This document shows positions 26,696 through 34,622 of a stretch of 64,000 bases of DNA, in pieces. Each line of letters starts with the position of its first letter. Position 1 is the first letter of the stretch. The notes beneath the pieces were generated by a model. The model searched no databases. It had not been told where the DNA came from and worked only from the letters and a program-made list of their open reading frames with translations. Both the position numbers and the translations under genes were made by a program. This DNA is from Candidatus Flexicrinis affinis (GTDB lineage Bacteria; Chloroflexota; Anaerolineae; Aggregatilineales; Phototrophicaceae), in the NCBI GenBank assembly GCA_016716525.1, contig JADJWE010000006.1:372001-436000 (forward strand). Reading direction: 5' to 3'.

Positions 26696-27808
26696 ATGTC
26701 ATCCGAGGTCAACATTCCGCGTGTTACGTACGGGCTGATCGCGGTCGCGGCCGCCGTCGTGATCATCCTCGGTCTGCGAACAGCCAGCAACATCATCGCG
26801 CCAATGTTGATGGCGGTGGTGCTGGCGATCATTATCAGTCCCGTGCTCAATTGGCTGATGAAGCGCGGTCTGCCCGGTTGGCTCGCGCTGATCGTCACGC
26901 TCGGGCTGTTCGTGCTCATTCTGCTGCTGCTGGTCGGGATCATCGCGCTGTCGCTGCGCGGGTTCACCGGCGCGCTGCCGGGCTATCAAGAGCGCCTGAC
27001 CGAACTGCGCGACTCGCTTGATTCGACGCTGTCCGGCTTCGGGATAGACCTGCAAGCCGTCGTCGAAGAGGCCGACCTCTCGCCGTCGCGCCTGCTGACA
27101 GCCGCCGGCGGCTTCGCCCAAAGCCTGCTGTCCGGCATCGCCAATTGGGGCGTGATCCTCTTAGCCGGCGTGTTCTTCCTGACCTATGCCCGCACACTGC
27201 CGCGTATGCTGTCGCAGCTCGCCGGCGAAGAAGCAGCCATCGTACGCCGGATCACGCGCTTCGGGCAGGACGTCCGGCGCTTCATGGTCATCACGGCCTA
27301 CGTCGGGTTCTTGACCGCCGCCGTCAACGTGCCGCTGCTGCTGCTGATCGGCGTCGACTTCGCGCTGCTGTGGGGCGTGCTGTCGTTCCTGCTCAACTTC
27401 GTGCCGAATATCGGCTTTCTGCTCTCGGTGATCCCGCCTGCTTTACTCGCGCTGATCGAACTCGGCATTCCGCAGGCACTGATCGTCGTGGTCGGTTTCG
27501 TACTGATCAACGGGTTCTTCGAGAACATCGTCAAACCGCGCTTTATCGAGCAGGACCTCGACATCGCCCCGGCCGTCAGCTTCGTCTCGCTGATCCTGTG
27601 GACGTGGGTGTTCGGCGCGCTGGGCGCGATCATCGCCATTCCGATGACGATGCTCGTACAGCTTTTGCTCGAGAGCAGCGAGGAGACGCGTTGGCTCGGG
27701 TATCTGCTCGGCACGGGCAGCACGCCGTTTCATCCGGAACCGCCTGCCGAAACCGAACCGCCAGCCCCGCTGCTGCCGACCGACGAACCGCCGGCGTCAG
27801 CGGGATGA
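26696..27808 (+). CDS. AI-2E family transporter (PF01594 type)
   Basis: 370 aa with about eight membrane helices. The ATG at 26696 follows GGGGGAG. Family traits: the N-terminal helix pair with ILGLRTASNIIAPMLMAVVL, the long amphipathic region after helix 3 (PGYQERLTELRDSLDSTLSG), and the conserved LNFVPNIGFLLSVIPP and NGFFENIVKPRF motifs. A Pro-rich tail ends the protein. Members include AI-2 exporters and Na+/H+ antiporters; the role here is open. The last 12 bp overlap the convergent DUF3352 gene. Confidence 0.88.
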   Translation: MSSEVNIPRVTYGLIAVAAAVVIILGLRTASNIIAPMLMAVVLAIIISPVLNWLMKRGLPGWLALIVTLGLFVLILLLLVGIIALSLRGFTGALPGYQERLTELRDSLDSTLSGFGIDLQAVVEEADLSPSRLLTAAGGFAQSLLSGIANWGVILLAGVFFLTYARTLPRMLSQLAGEEAAIVRRITRFGQDVRRFMVITAYVGFLTAAVNVPLLLLIGVDFALLWGVLSFLLNFVPNIGFLLSVIPPALLALIELGIPQALIVVVGFVLINGFFENIVKPRFIEQDLDIAPAVSFVSLILWTWVFGALGAIIAIPMTMLVQLLLESSEETRWLGYLLGTGSTPFHPEPPAETEPPAPLLPTDEPPASAG

Positions 27809-29473
27809 CGCCCCCAGCGTGATCGCTGCGCGCAGTCGCTGCACCCCGTCATCGTCAACGTTAGTCGTGATCGTGGCATAACGCGCGAACTCGCCCAGAT
27901 TGCTGATGATGCCGTCGATTGCGGCAGGGGCCGGCAAAATTGGCTCTGGCGGCGGGGCGTTTTCGTCCAGCACAGCGATGATATCCAGATACGCCGGTTC
28001 GACCGCAGGCCCAAGCGCCACCAAAGCGCCCACCGCGCCAGCCAACACATCACTGTCGACGAACCACACCGACGTCGGCTGATCCAGCCAAAGCGCGGTA
28101 CTGTCGCCGTACGAGGCAGCACTGTCGATCCCCGGTTCTCCGCTCAGGATGGAGGTCACTGCGTTGTACGTCCCCAAGACGAACACCTCGTCATTGGCGC
28201 CGACCGCAATCGCCAGCGGCACGCGTACCGCAAAGGCTTCCAGCGTATCGATTCGCAGCACCGTCAGTTCAACGCCGCCGACCGTCTCAGTTGTGACGTC
28301 TGCGCGCTCTGTCGCCCCGAGCGCACGCAGCACGCTGGCGAGTCCACGGGCCGTCTCTGCCGCCCCGGCAGGATTGACCGCTTCGACCACCAACCCGATA
28401 TCGAACAAGTCTTGCAGCGTTTCCGGGTCGCTCGTCGTCCCGACGGCGTAGCGGTACAGTCCTTGCAAGTCGATACGCGCGAACAGCGCGAAATCGCCCT
28501 TCATCCAGTTGAGCATTGCAGTCAGGTCAATGCCGGCGCCGCGCAACAAGGCTTGGGTATTGGCGCGCATGTTTGGGATCCCGTTGGCCTCCAGCGCGTC
28601 GATCGCGGTGTTGATCAAGCCGCCAAGCTCGGCGCCGTGAACCACCGCGGTCGCGTCGGCCGGCACAAACCGGCGAAACTCTGGATTGATGGACAACGGT
28701 TGTGTCACCGGCGTAGAACCCGGCATCTGGACGACGTCGGCGATCAGCGCGATACCGCCCGCATCGGCCAGCGTGAGGCCGACGATCACGCCGTTCTGTG
28801 TATCCATCGACAGCCCGAGCTGTGCGGCGGCAAATGTTCGGCTGAGATATGCGGCGGCGTTGTAGGATTCTACCGGCAGCGCGCGCACGGCCGCCACATA
28901 TCCGGGATCGTTGGAGAGGCGTCCATACTCCCCGGACGCGACATCTGGCGCGAACTCCGGCCCCGGGATGACGAAGGCAACCGTGTCCTCGAGCAGGACG
29001 ACCTGCGAGATGCCATCCCTCCCGTATGCGGAATAGGTCCCGTAAGTGCCGCCATCCACAAACCCTTGCGTACGCAAGAAGACATCGGCGGCCTGCCGGT
29101 TGGCGTGCGGGATCGCGGCCAGCCAGATCGGCGTGCCATCGCCCTCAGCCACTGCAGCGATCCCGATTGCGTCGCCGGCCCACGCCAAGAAAGCATCAAG
29201 GTTTGACCGCTCGACCTGCAGTGCATTGGCGATCATGGCGCGTGCATTGAGGTTGACGCCGGGCGAGCCGAGATCCGCCGCAAGCGTGTTAGCCCCGGCT
29301 AGCACCGAGTCCAGCGTGTCGAGATAGGCGTCATCGGCACGGAAAGCGACAAAGACATCGGCATCGGCGGGCATATACTGCGCCAGTTGGAAGATGCCGT
29401 CTGCGGGCTCGGCCGTCGCGGCGGGAAAAGCGATAGCGAGAACGGCCACAACAATCGCAATCAGATGTGTCAC
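27797..29473 (-). CDS. Secreted DUF3352-type protein
   Basis: 558 aa with signal peptide (MTHLIAIVVAVLAIAFPAATA). It begins LAQYMPADADVFVAFRADDA, the typical opening of DUF3352 proteins, and continues with repeated alpha-beta units (LDAFLAWAGDAIGIA, LNWMKGDFALFARIDLQG) in which the model-like 'F/V..W.GD.A..' pattern recurs. Function is unknown; these proteins are thought to be extracytoplasmic. A TATAAT box on the minus strand at 29511-29506 precedes it, back to back with the promoter of the next gene. Confidence 0.75.
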   Translation of the reverse strand: MTHLIAIVVAVLAIAFPAATAEPADGIFQLAQYMPADADVFVAFRADDAYLDTLDSVLAGANTLAADLGSPGVNLNARAMIANALQVERSNLDAFLAWAGDAIGIAAVAEGDGTPIWLAAIPHANRQAADVFLRTQGFVDGGTYGTYSAYGRDGISQVVLLEDTVAFVIPGPEFAPDVASGEYGRLSNDPGYVAAVRALPVESYNAAAYLSRTFAAAQLGLSMDTQNGVIVGLTLADAGGIALIADVVQMPGSTPVTQPLSINPEFRRFVPADATAVVHGAELGGLINTAIDALEANGIPNMRANTQALLRGAGIDLTAMLNWMKGDFALFARIDLQGLYRYAVGTTSDPETLQDLFDIGLVVEAVNPAGAAETARGLASVLRALGATERADVTTETVGGVELTVLRIDTLEAFAVRVPLAIAVGANDEVFVLGTYNAVTSILSGEPGIDSAASYGDSTALWLDQPTSVWFVDSDVLAGAVGALVALGPAVEPAYLDIIAVLDENAPPPEPILPAPAAIDGIISNLGEFARYATITTNVDDDGVQRLRAAITLGASSR

Positions 29474-29520
29474 GGGATGCTCCTCGAAGTGCGCCTATCC
29501 ATCAAATTATACGCGAGTCT

Positions 29521-29550
29521 TTGACGCATCCCTTGTCGGTGCGGCACAAT
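29521..29550 (+). promoter_or_regulatory. Promoter of the HhH membrane protein gene
   Basis: TTGACG (29521-29526), 18-bp spacer, CACAAT (29545-29550), 39 nt before ATG 29590, which has GAGGAGGGA as ribosome site. Confidence 0.6.
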
Positions 29551-29589
29551 GGAAGGTCGTAACACCGCTCCGTTTCCGAGGAGGGACCA

Positions 29590-30369
29590 ATGTCATTAAA
29601 CGATCGATCGACGCGCACACTGCTGGCCGCAATTCTGGCGACCGCCGGCGTCGTCATTGGCGTGAATCTCATGGTGAACCGCGACGGCATGCCGGACGCC
29701 TCGGGATGGATCATGTTGGCGCTGTTCGTCGTGGCGGCGGCGCTGATACTGTGGAACTGGCGTGAGGCGCACGCCGCCCAAGTGGCCGAAGGTACCGACG
29801 AGGACGAAGACGAGGCGCTTCCGATGCCGTCTAGTTCGGTTGCGCTGCCGATGTCTGCGGCGCAGTCGACGCCCGTCGCTGTGCCTGCGCCGGCACAGGT
29901 CGTCGAACCTGCTCCGGTGCCGGAACCCGAACCCGCCCCGGTGCCTGTTCCCGAGCCTGCGCCGGTGCCGGAACCTGAGCCAGAACCAGCGCCCGCCCCC
30001 GAGCCTGAAACCGAAGCGGAACCTGCGGTGAAGGCCGAACCTCCCGCTGCCCCGGTGCCCGAGCCGAAAGCTCCGCCCGTACCCCGGCCCGAACCGGCCG
30101 AGGTCGCAGAGGCCGTAGACTTCACCGTGCTTGAAGGCATCGGGCCGTATTACGACAAGGCACTGCGTGCCGTCGGCTTCGCCTCGTTCGCAGACATCGC
30201 CGCGGCCGAGCCAGACGCGATCCTCGAAAAACTGCTTGCCGCCAACTATCGGCGTCACCCGACGATCCCGTCGTGGCCGAAGCAGGCCGCCTTTGCGGCG
30301 AAGGGCGATTGGGACGGGCTTGCGGAATTCAAAGCAACACTGACAGCCGGCCGCCTGTCCGAGGACTAG
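29590..30369 (+). CDS. Membrane protein with PE-rich linker and helix-hairpin-helix domain
   Basis: 259 aa. Two N-terminal membrane helices (LLAAILATAGVVIGVNLMV and GWIMLALFVVAAALILW), an acidic patch (EGTDEDEDEA), then about 90 residues of EPAP/VPEPEP repeats, and a C-terminal HhH domain (FTVLEGIGPYYDKALRAVGF) of the kind found in the DUF4332/topological HhH group. The linker could form an extended spacer that places the HhH domain away from the membrane on the cytoplasmic side. Six nt separate it from the M42 gene. DNA binding is suggested by the domain only. Confidence 0.7.
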   Translation: MSLNDRSTRTLLAAILATAGVVIGVNLMVNRDGMPDASGWIMLALFVVAAALILWNWREAHAAQVAEGTDEDEDEALPMPSSSVALPMSAAQSTPVAVPAPAQVVEPAPVPEPEPAPVPVPEPAPVPEPEPEPAPAPEPETEAEPAVKAEPPAAPVPEPKAPPVPRPEPAEVAEAVDFTVLEGIGPYYDKALRAVGFASFADIAAAEPDAILEKLLAANYRRHPTIPSWPKQAAFAAKGDWDGLAEFKATLTAGRLSED

Positions 30370-30375
30370 CGCCCC

Positions 30376-31425
30376 ATGTCGCTCGCCGTCGATCCCTCCG
30401 GCCTCGTCGCTTTCCTCGTCGATCTGCTGAACACGCCGAGCCCGACCGGGTATCACCGCGAGGCGATGACGTTTTGCCGCGAACGATTCGCCGCACTTGC
30501 CGGGGTGGAGGCATCCTTCACCCGCAAGGGCGCGCTGATGCTGCGTGTCCCCGGTGAAGACGCGGCCCTTCCCCCGGTCGGGATCACGGCGCATGCCGAC
30601 ACGCTCGGCCTGATGGTGCGCGAGATCAAGTCGAACGGCCGGCTCGCCGTTCATCGCATCGGCGGGCTGCTGCTCAACGGCGCCGAGAGCGAGAACGTCA
30701 CCATCCGCACCGCCGACGATCGGCGCTACCGCGGCACATTTGCGTTAGTCAATACCAGCACGCACGTCAACCGAGACGCCGGTACGACCGAACGGACCGA
30801 CCGCACGATGGAAGTGCGCATCGACGAGCGTGTGTCGAGCAAGGCGGACGTCGATGCCCTCGGTATTCATGTGGGTGACTTCATCTTCCTCGATCCCCGC
30901 GTCGAAGTGACGGCCAGCGGGTTCATCAAGTCGCGCTTCTTGGACGACAAGGCGAGCGTCGCGGCCATCTACGGCGCGCTGTCCGCGCTTGACCGGGCGG
31001 GAATGAAGCCGAAACGCACGATTCTGGCGCTGATCTCCAACTACGAAGAGGTCGGGCACGGCGGTTCGGCAGATTGGCCGGCCGAGCTGGACGAGCTGTT
31101 GTCGGTCGATATGGGCGTCGTCGGCGACGGTCACAACGGCGACGAATTCAGCGTGTCGCTGTGTACCGCCGACGGCGGCGGGCCGTACCACTTTGATATG
31201 CTCGAAAAGCTGCGCGGGCTGGCATCGGCGCACGATATTCCCCTCAAACCCGACTACTTCCCATACTACGCGTCGGACGGGACGGCGTACTGGCGGGCGG
31301 GTGGCAGCGCGCGCGTCGGGCTGATCGGCCCCGGCGTGTACGCCTCGCACAGCTACGAGCGCACGCACACGGATGCCGTCGTGCATACGGCATACTTGAT
31401 CGCCCGCTATATGCTGGCCGGATAG
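30376..31425 (+). CDS. M42-family metallo-aminopeptidase
   Basis: 349 aa. Cytoplasmic dinuclear-metal aminopeptidase forming tetrahedral dodecamers in known cases. Visible ligand motifs in order: GITAHADTLG (His), FLDDKASVAA (bridging Asp), NYEEVGHGG (catalytic Glu pair), LSVDMGVVGD (Asp), SHSYERTH (His near the C-terminus). Start at ATG 30376. Some family members are also annotated as endoglucanases, but the peptidase ligand set is complete. Confidence 0.88.
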   Translation: MSLAVDPSGLVAFLVDLLNTPSPTGYHREAMTFCRERFAALAGVEASFTRKGALMLRVPGEDAALPPVGITAHADTLGLMVREIKSNGRLAVHRIGGLLLNGAESENVTIRTADDRRYRGTFALVNTSTHVNRDAGTTERTDRTMEVRIDERVSSKADVDALGIHVGDFIFLDPRVEVTASGFIKSRFLDDKASVAAIYGALSALDRAGMKPKRTILALISNYEEVGHGGSADWPAELDELLSVDMGVVGDGHNGDEFSVSLCTADGGGPYHFDMLEKLRGLASAHDIPLKPDYFPYYASDGTAYWRAGGSARVGLIGPGVYASHSYERTHTDAVVHTAYLIARYMLAG

Positions 31426-31528
31426 CGCGCGTCGGGCAATCATCATTGGACCGTCCCCCCGGCGGCGGGATTGACAACACGGACTGACGGTATACTCTTG
31501 GTACGCCGTTGAGTCGAGGTGTGTCTCC

Positions 31529-31625
31529 ATGAAACTGATCGTTCGCGCAGTCCTGTTTGGGCTGCTGCTGATCGCGACCTTCGCAAGCAGCGCGCAGGAA
31601 AGCGATCCCGCGCCGGCGCCCGGAA
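31529..31625 (+). other. Signal-peptide fragment belonging to the downstream C39-like gene, out of frame
   Basis: ATG 31529 opens MKLIVRAVLFGLLLIATFAS and then SAQESDPAPAPG, a typical signal peptide and linker. The continuing frame is nonsense, while the frame that becomes coding at about 31620 (QQIAALPSSYSLSG) has no start of its own apart from ATG 31626. One extra base near 31615-31625 would join them. TTGACA at 31471-31476 and TATACT at 31491-31496 lie upstream but with a short 14-bp spacer. Confidence 0.6.
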
Positions 31626-32600
31626 ATGGGCCAGCAAATCGCCGCTCTGCCGTCCAGCTACTCGCTGTCGGGTATGTCGTTCGAGTATCAGGGCTGGAAC
31701 AACTGTGGCCCGGCGACCCTCACCAATGCGCTGACCTACTTCGGCTATGCCGATAAGCAGGGGCGCGCCGCCAGTTGGCTCAAGCCCAACCGCGAGGACA
31801 AGAACGTCAGTCCGTCGCAGATGGTGCAGTTCGTCAATTCGCAGGTGCCGGAAATCCCGGTCTACGCATTGGAGCGCGTCGGCGGCACGCTCGACATGCT
31901 CAAGCTGCTGATCTCCAACAACTATCCGGTCATCATCGAGGCCGGCTACGACCCTGAACCGGACCGGTTGGGCTGGATGGGCCACTATCTGCTCGTCAGC
32001 GGCTACGACGATGCCTCGGCCGAATTCATCACGCAGGACAGCTACCTCGGGCCGAACCTGCGCTACAGCTACGACCACGTCCGGCGCTTCTGGCAGCACT
32101 TCAACTACACCTACATCGTGCTGTACGAAAGCGGCGCAGAGCCAGCGCTGCTCGATCTGCTCGGCACCGATGCCGACCCGCAGACCAACGCGCTGAACGC
32201 GCTGCAAATCGCCACCGCCGAGGCCACCGCCGACCGTGCCAACGCGTTCGCGTGGTTCAACATGGGCACCAATTTCGTCCGCCTCGGCATCATGGATCGC
32301 GCAGTGATCGCGTACGACGAAGCGCGGCGGATCGGCCTGCCGTGGCGCATGCTGTGGTATCAATTCGGGCCGTTCGAGGCGTACTATGCGCAGGGCCGCT
32401 ATCAGGACATGATCGATCTGGCCCGCAACAACCTCAACGACGGCGGCGGCCAGTACGTCGAGGAGACGTACTATTACGCGGCGCTGGCCCGCGAGGCGCT
32501 CGGCGAGCGCGACCGTGCCATCAACAACCTGCGCGAAGCGGTCAACTTTAATCCGAACTTCACCGCCGCCCGCGACAAGCTCAACCAGCTCACTCAGTAG
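31626..32600 (+). CDS. C39-like cysteine peptidase with TPR repeats, probably missing its signal peptide by frameshift
   Basis: 324 aa. Residues about 1-150 are a papain-fold C39-like domain: nucleophile Cys in GWNNCGPATLTNALTYFGY, His in GWMGHYLLVSGYDD, and then ITQDSYLGP. The remainder is TPR-type helices (ANAFAWFNMGTNFVRLGIMD, YYYAALAREALGERDRAINN, REAVNFNPNFTAARDKL). Family members cleave or bind peptides; here the product is likely secreted, since a matching signal peptide sits in another frame just upstream (31529). Followed directly by a multi-hairpin repeat. Confidence 0.8.
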   Translation: MGQQIAALPSSYSLSGMSFEYQGWNNCGPATLTNALTYFGYADKQGRAASWLKPNREDKNVSPSQMVQFVNSQVPEIPVYALERVGGTLDMLKLLISNNYPVIIEAGYDPEPDRLGWMGHYLLVSGYDDASAEFITQDSYLGPNLRYSYDHVRRFWQHFNYTYIVLYESGAEPALLDLLGTDADPQTNALNALQIATAEATADRANAFAWFNMGTNFVRLGIMDRAVIAYDEARRIGLPWRMLWYQFGPFEAYYAQGRYQDMIDLARNNLNDGGGQYVEETYYYAALAREALGERDRAINNLREAVNFNPNFTAARDKLNQLTQ

Positions 32601-32745
32601 TCGAGGCTTCGCTTCCACACTTCCACCAAAGGGCTTGCGCCCTCTGGACTCCCGTTTCTACGATTCGATGCCGCATGCGGCATCGAATCGCGAAAACGAG
32701 GTGCAGGAGTGCTAACTCCTACCGGGGTTTGGGGCAGCGCCCCAA
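32601..32745 (+). repeat. Multi-hairpin intergenic repeat, copy 2
   Basis: Stems in order: GAGGC-ttc-GCTTC, AGGGC-ttgc-GCCCT, a perfect 30-bp central palindrome (32661-32690, CGATTCGATGCCGCA and its complement), CAGGAGT-gcta-ACTCCT and GGGGC-a-GCGCCCC. Flanks match copies 1 and 3, but the central palindrome is unrelated in sequence. Confidence 0.85.
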
Positions 32746-32760
32746 GAAAAACTTCTCATA

Positions 32761-32793
32761 CACCCTGAGGCGCACTGCCTCGGGGTGTTTTTT
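32761..32793 (+). terminator. Strong Rho-independent terminator
   Basis: CACCCTGAGGC / GCCTCGGGGTG, 11-bp stem with one G-T pair, 5-nt loop, followed by six T. It terminates the C39-like transcript and the repeat, insulating the TetR gene. Confidence 0.85.
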
Positions 32794-32828
32794 GTCGAAT
32801 GGCGCAGCGGTCCGGCAAAATTGGGGTA

Positions 32829-32868
32829 TTGACACAACATATTGAATAGTGTATACATATATTCAATA
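32829..32868 (+). promoter_or_regulatory. Consensus promoter overlapped by palindromic operator
   Basis: -35 TTGACA (32829-32834), 17-bp spacer, -10 TATACA (32852-32857). The inverted repeat TATTGAAT (32840-32847) / ATTCAATA (32861-32868) flanks the -10 box. This is the layout expected for an autorepressing TetR regulator whose gene starts 16 nt later. Confidence 0.8.
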
Positions 32869-32884
32869 CATGGAGCATGTCGAT

Positions 32885-33451
32885 ATGAAACGAACCTATA
32901 CGTCCCGCCGCCGGGAGGAGAGCGCAGAGCGCACCCGCCAGGCCATCATCAACGCAGCCATCACGATGCACAGTCAGGGAATCACGACGCTTCCGGCTGT
33001 GGCGGAAGAGGCCGGCGTGTCGCTGCCGACCGTCAACAAGCATTTCCCGACACGTGAGCATCTGTTCGCGGCCTGCACGGAGCATGTCATGACTACGCTG
33101 GACTTTCCTTCGCCGGACACGTTGGCCGATATCCCTGACCGCGCTCAGCGGATCACGCAGCTCGTCACTGAGGTGTTCCGCATGCATGAAAAGACCTTTG
33201 GGGTCTCGTGGACCGGCTACCGGTTGGAAGCCGAGTCTCCGGTGCTGGCCAAGGTAAACGCCGACTATGAGGACTTCGTCGGCCAGATGGTCGATGCGCT
33301 GCACATTACAGGCTCCGACACGCTGCGTATGTTCGCGCGGGCACTGCTGAATCCGCTCACGTATCGCGCGCTGCGGCTCAGAAGTGGGCTGGACTTCGAT
33401 GCCGCTGTACAGCACACGGCGCAAGCGCTGATCGCTCTGCTTGACACCTAA
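32885..33451 (+). CDS. TetR/AcrR-family transcriptional regulator
   Basis: 188 aa. The start at 32885 is chosen because it has GGAG at 9 nt and because earlier in-frame starts (32849, 32870) fall in the promoter or at the predicted transcript start. N-terminal HTH: RTRQAIINAAITMHSQGITT, LPAVAEEAGVSLPTVNKHFP, TREHLFAACTEHV. The C-terminal ligand-binding part is all-helical with no recognised ligand. It is probably self-regulated through the palindrome in its promoter and may also control the cupin gene 157 nt downstream. Confidence 0.88.
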   Translation: MKRTYTSRRREESAERTRQAIINAAITMHSQGITTLPAVAEEAGVSLPTVNKHFPTREHLFAACTEHVMTTLDFPSPDTLADIPDRAQRITQLVTEVFRMHEKTFGVSWTGYRLEAESPVLAKVNADYEDFVGQMVDALHITGSDTLRMFARALLNPLTYRALRLRSGLDFDAAVQHTAQALIALLDT

Positions 33452-33607
33452 ACCCTACTAAATCGCTCCTCTTTCGTTCTTTCGAGGCGAAAAATAACTC
33501 GCAACCGGGCATAAAGCAGGATGCGTGCGCTTTGATGCGCCCATCTGCAGCGAGGCGAATGCCCCGGCTTAACCCTGTCTAGCCTCGCATACCAAGGAGG
33601 AGTCACC

Positions 33608-34048
33608 ATGTTGGCCGTACATCTGAGTGAAGTGTCGTTTGAGGAGCCGTGGGTTGAGGGTGCGCCGCACCAGACCCTGCGTTTCGTCTTCCCGCTGTTG
33701 GGCCGGGGACCGGAGAACGAGGCGAGTTCGCTGGTCTATTTCGAAGTGGAGCCGGGCAACGAATTGGTCCGGCATACGGACAGCGCCGAGGAGCTGCTGT
33801 TCATCGTGCAGGGGCGCCTCGAAGTGAGCGTGGGTGACGAAACAGGTATCGTCGAAGGGCCGAGCTTCGCCCTCGTCCCGGCGATGGCTCCCCACGGGGT
33901 GCGCAATGTCGGGACGGAGACGGCCAAGGTCGCCGGCTTCTTTGCGGCGCGCCACATCGTCTCCCACTTCGACAAGGTGTGGCAGCCCATCGGCACCAAC
34001 GTCGTGGATACGGCCAAGATCGAAGAGGCCATGCTGGTGCAGCAGTAA
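33608..34048 (+). CDS. Cupin-domain protein
   Basis: 146 aa single-domain cupin. The first motif PGNELVRHTDSAEELLFIVQG keeps the first His and the Glu, but the second His is Asp. The second motif has PAMAPHGVRNVG with its His. A metal site is therefore possible but altered. Excellent ribosome site AAGGAGGAG before ATG 33608. Substrate unknown; proximity to the TetR gene suggests a small regulated detoxification or sensing unit. Confidence 0.8.
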   Translation: MLAVHLSEVSFEEPWVEGAPHQTLRFVFPLLGRGPENEASSLVYFEVEPGNELVRHTDSAEELLFIVQGRLEVSVGDETGIVEGPSFALVPAMAPHGVRNVGTETAKVAGFFAARHIVSHFDKVWQPIGTNVVDTAKIEEAMLVQQ

Positions 34049-34100
34049 GCGTCAACCCCCACGACCGACTCGACAGGCGGGAACGCACACAGAGAATCAA

Positions 34101-34134
34101 ACACCCCGACGCACATCGCCTCGGGGTGTTTTCG
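34101..34134 (+). terminator. Rho-independent terminator after cupin gene
   Basis: ACACCCCGACGC / GCCTCGGGGTGT stem with a mismatch, 5-nt loop, then TTTTCG. Resembles the terminator at 32761. Confidence 0.75.
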
Positions 34135-34138
34135 TGTG

Positions 34139-34210
34139 TGGGTCCAGCAGGATTCGAACCTGCAACCAACAGGTTATGAGCCCGGCGCTCTGCCGTTGAG
34201 CTATGGACCC
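34139..34210 (-). tRNA. tRNA-Met (CAT)
   Basis: 72 nt, read on the minus strand: acceptor GGGTCCA/TGGACCC, D-stem GCTC/GAGC, anticodon loop CTCATAA, T-loop TTCGAAT. A standard 1-72 G-C pair makes it an elongator (or Ile2 lysidine type) and not the initiator. The CCA end is not encoded. One anticodon-stem mismatch is at the 27-43 position. Confidence 0.92.
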
Positions 34211-34218
34211 GTGGTGAG

Positions 34219-34289
34219 AGCGGGCAACGGGACTCGAACCCGTGACAAAACCTTGGAAGGGTTTTGTGTTACCACTACACCATGCCCGC
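34219..34289 (-). tRNA. tRNA-Gly (TCC)
   Basis: 71 nt, minus strand: acceptor GCGGGCA/TGCCCGC, D-stem GTGT/ACAC, anticodon loop CTTCCAA, T-stem ACGGG/CCCGT with loop TTCGAGT. CCA not encoded. Confidence 0.93.
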
Positions 34290-34292
34290 ATG

Positions 34293-34365
34293 TCGGGGCG
34301 GCCGGATTTGAACCGGCGACCTCACGCTCCCAAAGCGTGCGCGCTGCCAACTGCGCTACGCCCCG
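34293..34365 (-). tRNA. tRNA-Pro (TGG)
   Basis: 73 nt, minus strand: acceptor CGGGGCG/CGCCCCG, D-stem GCGC/GCGC, anticodon loop TTTGGGA, T-stem GCCGG/CCGGC with loop TTCAAAT. CCA not encoded. It is the first gene of the Pro-Gly-Met cluster; a TATAAT box on the minus strand is at 34391-34386. Confidence 0.93.
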
Positions 34366-34622
34366 CTGTGGGAGATACTATCATCATTATACAGCACTGT
34401 CTATGCCCCCGCACGTGGTCCACGGTATACTCTTAAGGTTAGCAATGCACGACAAGTGACGTGCTGCGGCCCCGTGCGGCACGTCAGCGGGCGGGTCGTC
34501 TACCGCCCTCGGGGGATGCGGGATTCTCACAGACGCAGGCGTAGATCGCGCTGCTGCGGGACGGTGTGTGCCGTGCCTCGGGCGATGCGCGCCTTGATCA
34601 AATCATTAGGACGGCACTTCGC
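34366..34622 (+). other. Leader region of the epimerase gene with two stem-loops
   Basis: 257 nt between the tRNA cluster and the epimerase start. A TATACT box lies at 34426-34431. Downstream are an 11-bp stem TGACGTGCTGC / GCGGCACGTCA (34457-34486, one G-T pair) and a second GGCGG / CCGCC hairpin. The long structured leader may be regulatory; no known riboswitch is recognised. Confidence 0.45.

Noticed and set aside
34139..34365. The tRNA cluster as an attachment site with an integrated island
   Set aside because: No integrase and no second copy of a tRNA 3' end was seen within the window.
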